In this document: positions 1 through 10,677 of the stretch, piece by piece | Layout: every line of letters starts with the position of its first letter | How positions within the stretch are numbered: the stretch's first letter is position 1 | DNA from: Bradyrhizobium diazoefficiens | GTDB taxonomy: Bacteria > Pseudomonadota > Alphaproteobacteria > Rhizobiales > Xanthobacteraceae | Assembly (NCBI RefSeq): GCF_016616425.1 | Contig: NZ_CP067101.1 | Location: 1,612,001 to 1,676,000 of the forward strand | Direction of reading: 5' to 3' | DNA: 64,000 nt | Position numbers and translations under genes: made by a program | The notes under the pieces: generated by a model | The model's input: only the letters and a program-made list of their open reading frames with translations | Databases searched by the model: none | What the model was told of the DNA's origin: nothing

Positions 1-16
1 GGCCTGATCTTCCTTG

Positions 17-118
17 GAGCATGATCCGGAAAAGTGCGGAGCGGTTTTCCGAAAAGATCATGCTCAAACAATAACCTAAAGCGCGATGACGATTCATCCC
101 AATCTCATCGCGCTTTAG
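17..118. repeat. two-hairpin dispersed repeat, copy 1
   Basis: The element is two adjacent perfect hairpins. The first pairs 17-26 (GAGCATGATC) with 56-65. The second pairs 76-89 with 105-118 (14 bp, outer bases CTAAAG/CTTTAG). Related copies lie at 12199-12320, 36511-36605 and 55121-55222, with a decayed half copy at 34368-34437. It sits upstream of pal, just after the end of whatever gene precedes the window. Function unknown; it could be a REP/MITE-type element or a transcribed structured RNA. Confidence 0.85.
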
Positions 119-391
119 TTCCGCGATCGTCGAGGTTCCACCGCTGTCGCCTGGCGGCCGACAGTATTGCCGGCCACAAATCCCGGTAAAGCCTGTCTTT
201 CAGCCGTTAACACGGCTTGCGTTCACCCTTGCGCCACATTTACAAACCATTAACCATGGCGGTTGCTTTTCGCCGGTGGGGGGCATTTGACCGGCTCTGG
301 CAACGTCCCATCAAGGTTGACGGAACGTTCGCTTAACCAACCCCCTGTAGACCGGACAGCAGTGGACTAACGTGAGCGTGGAGGCTCCGGA
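119..391. other. intergenic region upstream of pal
   Basis: No gene is evident between the repeat and pal. The stretch should hold the 5' leader of pal and perhaps its own promoter, although in related genomes pal is often cotranscribed with tolB, which would lie just outside the window. A purine-rich GGAGG-like ribosome site lies about 5-10 bases before the pal ATG. I see no other convincing site. Confidence 0.4.
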
Positions 392-880
392 ATGAAACAT
401 CCTATGCGTATCCTCCAGGGATTGAAGCTGGTCGCGGTGCTCGCCGTTGCGCTGTCGATGGGTGCCTGCGCCAACAAGAACCTTGCTTCGGATGCGATGG
501 CCAACGCGGCGACGCCTGGCAGCCAGCAGGATTTCGTGGTGAACGTGGGCGACCGCGTGTTCTTCGAAAGCGACCAGACCGATCTGACCCCGCAGGCGAT
601 CGTGACCCTGGAGAAGCAGGCGCAGTGGCTCCAGAGCTATCCGCGCTACAGCTTCACCATCGAAGGTCATGCCGACGAGCGCGGTACCCGCGAATACAAC
701 ATCGCGCTCGGCGCGCGCCGCGCCCAGTCGGTGCGTTCGTTCCTCGCCTCGCGCGGCATCGATCCGAACCGCATGCGCACGATCTCCTACGGCAAGGAAC
801 GCCCGGTCGCCGTCTGTAACGACATCTCCTGCTGGTCGCAGAACCGTCGTGCCGTCACCGTGCTGAACGCCAGCTCCTGA
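392..880 (+). CDS. pal: peptidoglycan-associated lipoprotein Pal
   Basis: Pal is the outer-membrane lipoprotein of the Tol-Pal system that ties the outer membrane to peptidoglycan and supports envelope constriction at division. The 162-aa product has a lipoprotein signal peptide with the lipidated cysteine at about residue 26 (MGAC). An OmpA-C-like peptidoglycan-binding domain fills the second half, with the typical EGHADERGT segment and a NRRAV end. The length is normal. The ATG at 392 follows a GGAGG-like site. CpoB follows about 200 bases downstream, as expected for a tol-pal locus; the tolQRAB genes would lie upstream of the window. Confidence 0.96.
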   Translation: MKHPMRILQGLKLVAVLAVALSMGACANKNLASDAMANAATPGSQQDFVVNVGDRVFFESDQTDLTPQAIVTLEKQAQWLQSYPRYSFTIEGHADERGTREYNIALGARRAQSVRSFLASRGIDPNRMRTISYGKERPVAVCNDISCWSQNRRAVTVLNASS

Positions 881-1081
881 CGCCGAGAGACGGACGCCCG
901 GTCAGGCGCCGTTCATCTTCGGAAACCGATTGTGCCGGCGCCCTCTCGGGCGCCGGTTTCGTTTCAGCAATCCGTGACAGAAACCCCGTGGTGCCAGTCA
1001 CAGTTTTGGCGTACTCCCCTTCAATGTGTGGCGCGTCGAATGTTCCGTCGCAGGCCATTTCGCTTTCGTCGTCAGGGCAAG

Positions 1082-2131
1082 ATGTCATCCAGATTCAAGG
1101 TCTTTACCGGCACCGTGGCGATGGCCACGCTGCTCTCTTTGGGCTCGCCGGCACTCGCGCAGTCGGACGATGATCCCGAGATGCGGATCGAGCGGTTGGA
1201 GAGCCAGCTGCGCCAGCTCACCGGCCAGAACGAGGAGCTGCAATACCGCAACCGCCAGCTCGAAGAGCGGCTGCGGGCGCTCGAGGGCGGCGCACAAGGT
1301 GGGCCCGGACAGGGCCAGCCCAATGTCGCGGCCATGCCGCCGGCCCAGATCGCACCGAACCAGGCCGCGCCGGCCTATCGCCAGCAGCAACCGGCCCAGC
1401 CGAACTACGAGCAGCCTCAGATCGCCTCTCCCGCGCCGATCGTTCAGGAGCAGCCGGCGCCCGGCGCCCCCGGCACACGCCGCCGCGGCGATGCGTTTGA
1501 CCCGAACCAGAACCCGAATGCGCCCGGAGCGCCGCGCGCGCTCGGCGGCGGGCAGCAGCCGATGTCGGCAGGCAGCCAGGTCGGAGCGCCCGGCGGCCAA
1601 ATCGGCTCGCCCGGCGGCCGCGGCGCCGGCGAGCCGCTCGATCTCGCCAACACCAGTCCGCGCTATCAGCAGGCCGCGCCCGCGGCGGCCCAGCCCGGCT
1701 ATCCCGCGCCGGCCGGCGGCACCGGGCTGACCACCCTGCCGCCCTCGGCAACGCCGCGCGACGAGTTCGACCTCGGCATCGGCTACATGCAGCGCAAGGA
1801 CTATGCGCTCGCCGAGCAGACCATGAAGAATTTTGCGCAGAAATTTCCGAGCGACCCGCTCGTCGGCGACGCGCAATACTGGCTCGGCGAGAGCTACTTC
1901 CAGCGCCAGCAATATCGCGACTCCGCGGAAGCCTTCCTCGCCGTCACCACCAAATACGAAAAATCGGCCAAGGCTCCGGACGCGCTGCTGCGGCTCGGCC
2001 AGTCGCTCGCCGCGCTGAAGGAGAAGGAGGCCGCCTGCGCCGCCTTCGGCGAGGTCGGCCGCAAATATCCGCGCGCCTCCGCCGGCGTCAAAGCCGCGGT
2101 CAACCGCGAGCAGAAGCGGGTGAAGTGCTGA
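1082..2131 (+). CDS. cpoB: Tol-Pal system protein CpoB/YbgF
   Basis: CpoB is the periplasmic TolA-binding factor that links Tol-Pal action to septal peptidoglycan synthesis. I chose the ATG at 1082 because it gives a clean signal peptide ending ALAQ; the frame is open further upstream but without signal features. The 349-aa product has a coiled coil just after cleavage (about residues 33-75, ERLESQLRQL type heptads). A long Pro/Gln/Ala/Gly-rich linker follows, to about 225, then a C-terminal TPR domain (EFDLGIGYMQRKDY onward). It lies directly downstream of pal, the conserved position. The linker is longer than in the E. coli protein. Confidence 0.93.
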   Translation: MSSRFKVFTGTVAMATLLSLGSPALAQSDDDPEMRIERLESQLRQLTGQNEELQYRNRQLEERLRALEGGAQGGPGQGQPNVAAMPPAQIAPNQAAPAYRQQQPAQPNYEQPQIASPAPIVQEQPAPGAPGTRRRGDAFDPNQNPNAPGAPRALGGGQQPMSAGSQVGAPGGQIGSPGGRGAGEPLDLANTSPRYQQAAPAAAQPGYPAPAGGTGLTTLPPSATPRDEFDLGIGYMQRKDYALAEQTMKNFAQKFPSDPLVGDAQYWLGESYFQRQQYRDSAEAFLAVTTKYEKSAKAPDALLRLGQSLAALKEKEAACAAFGEVGRKYPRASAGVKAAVNREQKRVKC

Positions 2132-2213
2132 CGTCCGGCGTTTGAGTCCTGACAATGCCGATGACGCTGCGCTAAACTGTCGGTCCATCCGCTGACGATT
2201 GCCGGGCCGCGTC

Positions 2214-3293
2214 ATGTTGGACGACAATTCTCCGATCTCGGCGCGCGAGGCAAGGCGGCTGTTCGCCGGCCTGAAGGCCGCGCCGGCGCTGGTGCTCGCG
2301 GTCTCCGGCGGGCCCGACTCGGTCGCGCTGATGTGGCTTGCGGCGCGCTGGCAGCGCAGCCTCGCGCGCGGCCCGCGTCTCACCGTCGTCACGATCGATC
2401 ACGGCCTGCGGCGAGAGGCGGCGCGCGAGGCGCGCGAGGTCAAGCGGCTCGCCGCCGAACTCGGATTGCCGCACCGGATCCTGCGCTGGCGCGGCGCCAA
2501 GCCGAAGACGGGGCTGCCGGCGGCGGCGCGCGAGGCCCGCTACCGCCTGCTCGCGCAGGCCGCGCGTGCCGTCGGCGCGAGCCATGTGCTGACCGCCCAC
2601 ACCCGCGACGATCAGGCCGAGACCCTGTTGATGCGCCTCTTGCGCGGCAGCGGACTTGCAGGGCTGTCGGCAATGGCTTCCCTCAGCGAGCGCGACGGGA
2701 TCGTGCTGGCCCGCCCGCTGCTCGACGTTCCAAAGGCGCAGCTGATCGCGACCTTGAGGCGGGCGAAGGTCGGCTTTGCCGACGACCCCACCAACCGCGA
2801 CACCGCCTTCACCAGGCCGCGGCTGCGCGCGCTGCTGCCGGTTCTTGCGGCCGAGGGCGGCGATATCAGAAATCTGGCGCGGCTCGCCACAAGGCTGGCG
2901 CGGGCCAATGCGGCGGTCGAGGTGCTGGCCGACGGCGCCGAGCGCTTCCTTCGCTTGCGGGATCGCGGCGATGCGCCCCGGGCGGGCGTTCGAAGCTTCG
3001 AGGCTTCGGCCTTTGCCGTGCTGCCGGAGGAGGTCCGGCTGCGGCTCCTGCTGCGGACCATCGACGCGCTCGGACATGAAGGGCCAGCGGAACTCGGCAA
3101 GGTCGAATCCTTGCTGGCCGTGCTCGATCAAGCCATCGCTACGGGTCCTCGCGCCGCCGCAAACGGCCGGCCGGTCCTGAGGCAGACCCTTGCGGGAGCC
3201 TTGATCAGCCTCGCCGGCGGGCGTATCCACATCGCACCGGCGCCGGCCCGGCGCCGCAAGGCCGGATCAGTTCCGGACAAGGGCGGATCATGA
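2214..3293 (+). CDS. tilS: tRNA(Ile)-lysidine synthetase TilS
   Basis: TilS is the cytosolic ATP-dependent enzyme that converts C34 of the tRNA-Ile CAU anticodon to lysidine, so that AUA is read as isoleucine. The N-type PP-loop SGGPDS lies at residues 31-36. It is followed by the THD-like helix region and the conserved ARYRLL and HTRDDQAETLLMR segments, typical of the catalytic domain. The C-terminal part is shorter and less conserved. The ATG at 2214 is used; a TTG at 2199 is a possible alternative. It lies between cpoB and ftsH, the usual alphaproteobacterial order. Confidence 0.95.
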   Translation: MLDDNSPISAREARRLFAGLKAAPALVLAVSGGPDSVALMWLAARWQRSLARGPRLTVVTIDHGLRREAAREAREVKRLAAELGLPHRILRWRGAKPKTGLPAAAREARYRLLAQAARAVGASHVLTAHTRDDQAETLLMRLLRGSGLAGLSAMASLSERDGIVLARPLLDVPKAQLIATLRRAKVGFADDPTNRDTAFTRPRLRALLPVLAAEGGDIRNLARLATRLARANAAVEVLADGAERFLRLRDRGDAPRAGVRSFEASAFAVLPEEVRLRLLLRTIDALGHEGPAELGKVESLLAVLDQAIATGPRAAANGRPVLRQTLAGALISLAGGRIHIAPAPARRRKAGSVPDKGGS

Positions 3294-3416
3294 CACCGGG
3301 CCATTTCGGCCCTGCGCCGTCAGGACACCTTAACCAGGCAGGAAAAACCCCGCTTCGGGCGCCATTATTTCAGCGGGAATCGCGCTAGGATGGGCTAAAT
3401 AGTCCCATCTCGTTCC

Positions 3417-3446
3417 CTTGGCAGCGACCGGTGCGGCACCTAAATT
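3417..3446 (+). promoter_or_regulatory. possible heat-shock (RpoH-type) promoter for ftsH
   Basis: CTTGGC at 3417-3422 is followed after about 16 bases by CCTAAATT at 3439-3446. This resembles the alphaproteobacterial RpoH pattern CTTG then C-Y-TAT-like, about 115 bases before the ftsH ATG. FtsH is heat-inducible in several bacteria. The match is loose and no start site can be proven from sequence. Confidence 0.25.
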
Positions 3447-3562
3447 GTATGCGTCTAACCGAGAGGATTCCTTGGGGATTTTCTCTAGGCTTGCCCAAGT
3501 AACCCCTAAAGGTAACTCCTGAAGGACCAGGCCGCGATCCGCGCGACCACGAAGGAAGATCG

Positions 3563-5488
<1,926 letters not shown>

Positions 5489-5514
5489 CCGCGAGCGGCA
5501 GGTGAAATTGAAAG

Positions 5515-5539
5515 ACGCGGCGGAAACGCCGCGTTTTTT
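5515..5539 (+). terminator. rho-independent terminator after ftsH
   Basis: An 8-bp perfect stem (ACGCGGCG at 5515-5522 with CGCCGCGT at 5527-5534) is closed by a GAAA tetraloop and followed by a run of six T's. It lies 26 bases after the ftsH stop, so it ends the tilS-ftsH transcript. Confidence 0.92.
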
Positions 5540-5690
5540 ATTGGGTGACGTTCGCTGGTGCAGCGCGTATCCGTGCGACAGAAGCGCGACGCTGAGGCGG
5601 GCGTAGATGGAAAGCTCCTGAACCGTCTCGGGGCCAAAGGCGCGAAACACTAAAGAAGAACTTAACGCTTGCATCCTACCTTGGCCCGCC

Positions 5691-7136
5691 ATGACTGATC
5701 AGGTCGTTCACAGCGCGGTTCAACCGTTTTCGGCACGTACAGCGCTTCCCTGGCTGGCGGGGCTCAGCGTCTATGCTCTGCTGCTCATCGTCGGCCCGCG
5801 GCTGCTCGGCGATCCCGACAGCTATTCCCACATCGAGATCGGGCGCTGGATCATCGCGCATGGCACCCTGCCGGCAAGCGATCCTTTTTCCTTTTCGATG
5901 CACGGCGCGCCCTGGATCACCTTCGAATGGCTTTCTGAGGTCATCTATGCCGGGGCCTACTCGCTTTCCGGCTGGCCAGGCGTCGTCGTCATCGCGGCGG
6001 CGGCGATCGCGCTCGCCTTTGGCCTGTTCACATTCTTCCTGCTGCGCGAGCTTTCGCCAACCCTGACGCTGCTCATGGCGATCGCAGCCGTCATCCTGCT
6101 GGCGCCGCATATGCTGGCGCGGCCTCACGTCCTCGTACTGCCCGTCATGGTGACCTGGGCGGCTGCGCTGGTACGCTGCATGGATCGCGGCGGGCCTCCG
6201 CCATATTGGGCCCTGCCGCTGCTGGTGCTGTGGACCAATCTGCACGGCAGCGTGGTGCTGGCGCTTGGGCTGATCGGCCCTGCAGTGCTCGAGGCGCTGC
6301 TGCGAGAGCAGCGAAGCGAATGGCTGCGTGTGCTGCTGCGGTGGCTGCCATTCACCGCCCTCGCCGTTGCAGCGTCCTGCCTGACGCCCCACGGGCCCGA
6401 ACCTCTGCTGATGCCTCTGACGACGCTCGGCCTCGGCTCCGCGCTGGCCTGGATCGCGGAATGGCGCCCGCAGGATTTCAGCCACATCGGTGGCTTCGAG
6501 TTGCTGCTCTTGGCCGGCATCTTTGCGCTCGCGCGCGGCGTGACGCTGCCGGTCGTGCGGGCCCTGGTGGTGATCGGCTTGCTCCATTTCGCGCTGGCGC
6601 AGATCCGCAACATGGATCTGCTGGCCATGCTGGCGCCGCTCTATCTGGCGGCTCCGCTGGGCCGGAAGTTCGGCGGGCCGACCAGGGACGATGCGGACGG
6701 CTGGTCGCGCGGCGTGAAGCTGGCTGCGCTCGGTGTCGTGGTCGCGATGAGCGGACTGGCTCTGGCGCGTGACATCCGGCCAGCGCCCATCATCACCCCT
6801 CAGGCTGCCATCGCTGAAGCCGGCCTCGCCAAGGCGGGGCGCGTGCTCAACGATTACTCCTTCGGTGGCTATCTGATCTTTGCCGGCATTCCCACCTTTA
6901 TTGACGGTCGCGGCGAACTGTACGGCGGGCCGTTCATCGACCGCTACAATCGTGCCCTGGCGCTGGCCGACCTCGGAGATTTTCTCAAGCTGCTCGACGA
7001 ATACGACATCGGCGCGACGCTGCTCGCGCCGCGCACACCTGCGGTAGCAATGCTCGATCGGCTGCCCCAATGGCAGCGCGTCTACAGCGACGATGTGGCG
7101 GTCGTGCACAAGCGGCGGGACACGCCGCAAAGATAG
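5691..7136 (+). CDS. multipass membrane protein, GT-C-like, paralogue of the 10678-12165 gene
   Basis: I cannot name this family. The 481-aa protein has about ten hydrophobic segments. A first extracytoplasmic loop carries acidic residues (GDPDSY), then HIEIGRW and GAPWIT, and the C-terminal soluble part has FGGYLIF and DGRGELYGG. The same landmarks recur in the protein encoded at 10678-12165, so the two are paralogues. Acidic loop-1 residues in a multipass protein suggest a GT-C fold glycosyltransferase using a lipid-linked sugar, but this is inference. It converges with the methyltransferase gene, leaving a one-base gap. Its start lies about 150 bases after the ftsH terminator, so it probably has its own promoter. 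Confidence 0.72.
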   Translation: MTDQVVHSAVQPFSARTALPWLAGLSVYALLLIVGPRLLGDPDSYSHIEIGRWIIAHGTLPASDPFSFSMHGAPWITFEWLSEVIYAGAYSLSGWPGVVVIAAAAIALAFGLFTFFLLRELSPTLTLLMAIAAVILLAPHMLARPHVLVLPVMVTWAAALVRCMDRGGPPPYWALPLLVLWTNLHGSVVLALGLIGPAVLEALLREQRSEWLRVLLRWLPFTALAVAASCLTPHGPEPLLMPLTTLGLGSALAWIAEWRPQDFSHIGGFELLLLAGIFALARGVTLPVVRALVVIGLLHFALAQIRNMDLLAMLAPLYLAAPLGRKFGGPTRDDADGWSRGVKLAALGVVVAMSGLALARDIRPAPIITPQAAIAEAGLAKAGRVLNDYSFGGYLIFAGIPTFIDGRGELYGGPFIDRYNRALALADLGDFLKLLDEYDIGATLLAPRTPAVAMLDRLPQWQRVYSDDVAVVHKRRDTPQR

Positions 7137-7137
7137 G

Positions 7138-7821
7138 TCAAGCTGTACCGAAGGCGGCGTATTGGCCTCCGAGCGACACGCCGCCGAGAGCCTGTTCGAG
7201 GCGCCGCGCCGGTTTGGTATCCCAGGGGAGCAGCAGGAAATGGCGCGCGCCGATCTCGCGCAGGCCGCCCGCAGCCATCAACTTTCGGGTCGTGCCGGCA
7301 CCGAGCAAGACCGCATCCCGGTCGAACTCACAGCGCGCAACGGCCAGGCGGGTCAGCGGATTGTACGGATTGTGCTCGATCACGCAGACGAGCCCCCCGG
7401 GGCGCGCCACGCGGCGCATCTCGGCGATGAAATGTCCCCATTCGGCCGGCACGATGTGGTGCATCACGCAGATGGCCGTGACCAGGTCGAAGCTGGCGTC
7501 GTCGAACGGAAACGTGCTGCCGTCGAACTCGCGGTAGTCGACCGCAGCGTTTTCAGCGCGCGCCTGTGCCAGGCTGGCCGACGAGACGTCGATGCCGCTC
7601 AAGCGGCCGACCATGCCGTGCAGCAGGGGATGAAGGCTGCCTACCCCGCAGCCGACGTCGAGCATTTCGGGCCTCTTCGCGTCCAGTCGCTGCGCGATCA
7701 GAGCTTTGAGGAGATCGGCCTTCGCGCGCATGAAGAAATCATGCGGCAGGCCGGAGAAGTCGATCGAGGATTGCACCACATCGCGGTAGTTGTCGTGATA
7801 ACCGTCGAAGAGCTCGGTCAT
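7138..7821 (-). CDS. class I SAM-dependent methyltransferase
   Basis: The 227-aa protein has the class I methyltransferase signature: the SAM-binding MLDVGCGVGSLHPLL segment, an acidic GIDVS strand end, then FDLVTAICVMHHI and a PGGLVCVIEHNP loop. The substrate is unknown. I chose the ATG at 7821 because it lies 7 bases after the stop of the upstream GT2 gene, implying co-transcription and probable coupling. The longer reading frame upstream lies inside the GT2 gene. With its partner it probably modifies a lipid-linked or surface sugar; this is context, not sequence proof. Confidence 0.85.
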   Translation of the reverse strand: MTELFDGYHDNYRDVVQSSIDFSGLPHDFFMRAKADLLKALIAQRLDAKRPEMLDVGCGVGSLHPLLHGMVGRLSGIDVSSASLAQARAENAAVDYREFDGSTFPFDDASFDLVTAICVMHHIVPAEWGHFIAEMRRVARPGGLVCVIEHNPYNPLTRLAVARCEFDRDAVLLGAGTTRKLMAAGGLREIGARHFLLLPWDTKPARRLEQALGGVSLGGQYAAFGTA

Positions 7822-7828
7822 GGCCCTG

Positions 7829-8824
7829 TCACTCGTTGACGGCGTGGATCGCGGGCGCGGTCGCCGCCTCGTTGCGATCGAAGCCCGCGCGTGCCTGCAC
7901 CACATAGAGCGGGCGGCGCTTTACCTCGGCATGGATGCGGCCGACATAGAGCCCCACGATGCCCGTCATCAGCATGTTGATTCCGCACAGCAGGGAGACG
8001 ACGACCATCGTCGAGGACCACCCGGTCACGAGGTGACTGTCGTTGCCCAGCCACAGCAGGATCACCCAGCCTCCGTAGAGCAGCGCAAGTCCGGAGACCG
8101 TCAATCCGCACCAGACTGCCAATCGCAAGGGCAGATCGGAAAAGCCAAGCGCGGCGTTCATCGCGAGCCGCATCATCTTGAACAGCGGGTATTTGGTCTC
8201 GCCCGCCGCGCGTTCGAGGCGGTGGAAGGCGACCTCGGCCTGCCGGAAGCCGAGCCAGGCGATCATGCCCCGTACGAAGCGGTCCTGCTCCGGCATCTGC
8301 CGAAGTGCGTCGAGCACCTTGCGGTCGATCAGGCGGAAGTCGCCGACATCGGCGGGGATGCCGACCGAGGACATCCTGCCGAGAACCCTGTAGAACAGAT
8401 GCGCGGTCGCGCGCTTGAAGCGGCTTTCGCCCTCGCGCGACAGGCGTCGGGCGTGGACGATGTCGTTGCCTTCCTGCCATTTGGCGATCAATTGCTCGAT
8501 CACCTCGGGTGGATCCTGCAGATCGGCGTCCATGACGATGATCGCGTCGCCTTGCGCGGCGTCCATGCCGGCGGTGATGGCGATCTGGTGGCCGAAGTTT
8601 CGCGACAAGCCGATATAACGAAAGCGCGGGTCGCGCGTGGCGAGCGCCCGCAGCACGATCGAGCTGGAATCGCTGCTGCCGTCGTCGACGAAGATCGCTT
8701 CTGCCGGCCCGTCGAGGCGGGACAAGACCAGATCGAGCCGACGCAGCAGGACCGGCAACACGGCCTCCTCGTTGAACACGGGGATGACGAGGCTGTAGCG
8801 GATCGATCTGGAACTGGCCGCCAT
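7829..8824 (-). CDS. GT2 glycosyltransferase, DPM/GtrB-like
   Basis: The 331-aa product has a GT-A domain opening with YSLVIPVFNEE, then the nucleotide-sugar and metal motifs FVDDGSSD and MDADLQDPPE, and the DVGDFRLIDRKV segment typical of polyprenyl-phosphate hexose synthases. Two C-terminal hydrophobic segments follow (LAVWCGLTVSGLALL and VVVSLLCGINMLMTG). Such enzymes move a sugar from a nucleotide donor to undecaprenyl phosphate at the inner membrane, feeding GT-C enzymes on the far side. Two or three such multipass candidates flank it. I use the ATG at 8824. It starts a two-gene operon with the methyltransferase. Confidence 0.9.
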   Translation of the reverse strand: MAASSRSIRYSLVIPVFNEEAVLPVLLRRLDLVLSRLDGPAEAIFVDDGSSDSSSIVLRALATRDPRFRYIGLSRNFGHQIAITAGMDAAQGDAIIVMDADLQDPPEVIEQLIAKWQEGNDIVHARRLSREGESRFKRATAHLFYRVLGRMSSVGIPADVGDFRLIDRKVLDALRQMPEQDRFVRGMIAWLGFRQAEVAFHRLERAAGETKYPLFKMMRLAMNAALGFSDLPLRLAVWCGLTVSGLALLYGGWVILLWLGNDSHLVTGWSSTMVVVSLLCGINMLMTGIVGLYVGRIHAEVKRRPLYVVQARAGFDRNEAATAPAIHAVNE

Positions 8825-9015
8825 GCGAAAGAATCCAACTCGGTTGCAGGGGCGCAAGTGTAGTTCGTCGCTGGTTAAGGCCGCCTTGCCGCAACTGTTA
8901 AGGGTCTAGGTCTTGGGGGGCGAGACCACAGGTTGGAGCTCGACGATGGCGATTGGGGCCGGCAGGCCGGGATGGTGATCCCCGCTGGACCTCGCTGTGC
9001 AGCCGCGGCTGCGGT

Positions 9016-10578
9016 CTAGGGCCTGCGGTGAATCTTGTAGAGAACAAATCGCTTTGAGGTATCCAGCACCTCCAGCAGATCCGGCAGCGGGTTCGCGGCC
9101 GGCGCTCCAAGCATATAGAGATAGTCGTAATCCCGGTCCCAGGTGCGGACAAATGGCGGAACGTCCGCCGGGGGCCGGCCTGCCACTATCGCGGCAAGCA
9201 GGCCCGACGGCACCGGCCCTCCGTAGGGAATGGCAAGACGGCGCACGGCCTCGCGTGCCCGCACCGGCTGCTTGCCCACCTCCGTGAACAGGTTGGGAAC
9301 GAATGCGTTGGCATAGTGCACGGCCAGCGTCGGCGCATAATACATCGGATACGAGGTGAGGTCGGCGAAGGGCGGATCTCCATTGTCGCCCGTGCTGCCG
9401 ACAAGGACGCGCGAGCCGCGATCGATCTTCTGGAACGAGGCGATGATCGCTGCATAATCGGCGCGGTAAGGCAGCCACACCGCGAAGACGACGGCGAGAT
9501 TGATCAGCGTGATGCCACTGATCGCAGCGAGCGCAGCCATTCTCCACGCCCGGTTCGGCAACGACAGCGAGCAGAAGGCCGGCAGGATCAGGGCCGCGGC
9601 GGGAATCACGCGAAGGTCGACAAACGAGGTTCCGACCAGCTTCGAGGGAATGACCAGGTAGAGCAGCGCAAAACCGATCGCGAGCCAGATCCCGGCCGAT
9701 TCGAGCCTGAGAACGCCGCGTTTTGTGGCCAAGAACAGTAAGATCATCAGCGCGAGCCCGGTCGCCGCCGCTGCCGTCAGATTATAGCCATTCATGATGC
9801 GGAGCGGCCAGATCGGCTTGAATCCGAGGAACCAACCCGTCCCTTCGCTTCCAATCGCGCCCGCAGTCATATGCATGATCCCAAGCAGGGCAAGCGCCGG
9901 GATGGCCAACGCGCCAAGCCGCGCGGCCGCGACCCGGTACGCGATCTGCCTGTGGCGGAGGCGCCAAAGCTCGTAGAGGCCAAGAGTCGCGCCGTAGATG
10001 CCGAGCGAAAAGAAATGCGCCACATACAGCGCAGCAACGAACATCACGTTGGCGGCGAAGCGCAGCGGCCATGGGCCTTCTGCCAGCATCAGATAGACCG
10101 CGATCCCCAGGAGCGCGAGGCCCAGCCCGAACTCGAAATTCACGAAGCCCCAGCTAAACGGCAGGCAGTAGAGGAAAGCGAGCGCAGCGAAACCGGCAAG
10201 ATGAACCCGTCCCTTGCGGGCCCATTCGAGCAGCAGGGCGCCGGCGACGATCAGCAATTGGCTCAGCAGCAGAAACAGCCGTGTGGCGTTCTCCACGCTC
10301 ATCAGCCGCGCCATCTGCGGGACCAGCAGATCCATTCCAAGGTTGGGATAGAAGGCCCAGGCCACCTCGTAATGCGGATTGGCCTCAGGTGTGCCGTCTT
10401 GGCTCAGAACATACATGCGAGCGAGGTGATTGGGATAATCGACCATCGCGGGAATGGGGGTCAGCAGCACCGGAAGAAACGACACGGCCGCCAGCATCGC
10501 AAAAACTGCGATCGCCACCGACCGGTCTGGGGAGAGACGAGCCGGGATCGTCAAGGTCGGGCTGTTGGAAGAAGCCAT
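9016..10578 (-). CDS. multipass membrane protein of unknown function
   Basis: The 520-aa protein has about eleven hydrophobic segments and a roughly 130-residue soluble C-terminal part. Loop 1 carries the acidic/aromatic segment MVDYPNHLARMY, which resembles the catalytic loop of GT-C enzymes but is not the motif of the 481/495-aa paralogues. The C-terminal region includes GSTGDNGDPPFADL and ends RFVLYKIHR. It lies between the GT2 operon and the 495-aa paralogue, all on the minus strand. The roughly 190-base gap to the GT2 start leaves room for a separate promoter. Role inferred only as surface-glycan assembly. Confidence 0.7.
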   Translation of the reverse strand: MASSNSPTLTIPARLSPDRSVAIAVFAMLAAVSFLPVLLTPIPAMVDYPNHLARMYVLSQDGTPEANPHYEVAWAFYPNLGMDLLVPQMARLMSVENATRLFLLLSQLLIVAGALLLEWARKGRVHLAGFAALAFLYCLPFSWGFVNFEFGLGLALLGIAVYLMLAEGPWPLRFAANVMFVAALYVAHFFSLGIYGATLGLYELWRLRHRQIAYRVAAARLGALAIPALALLGIMHMTAGAIGSEGTGWFLGFKPIWPLRIMNGYNLTAAAATGLALMILLFLATKRGVLRLESAGIWLAIGFALLYLVIPSKLVGTSFVDLRVIPAAALILPAFCSLSLPNRAWRMAALAAISGITLINLAVVFAVWLPYRADYAAIIASFQKIDRGSRVLVGSTGDNGDPPFADLTSYPMYYAPTLAVHYANAFVPNLFTEVGKQPVRAREAVRRLAIPYGGPVPSGLLAAIVAGRPPADVPPFVRTWDRDYDYLYMLGAPAANPLPDLLEVLDTSKRFVLYKIHRRP

Positions 10579-10677
10579 GTCATGGGATCGCTGAGGTTCG
10601 AGCGGTATGCCAAATCGTGTTTGCGGCGCGTTGGCAGGACGTCTCGCCGCTACGAATACGCGCCTTGAACTAGATTC

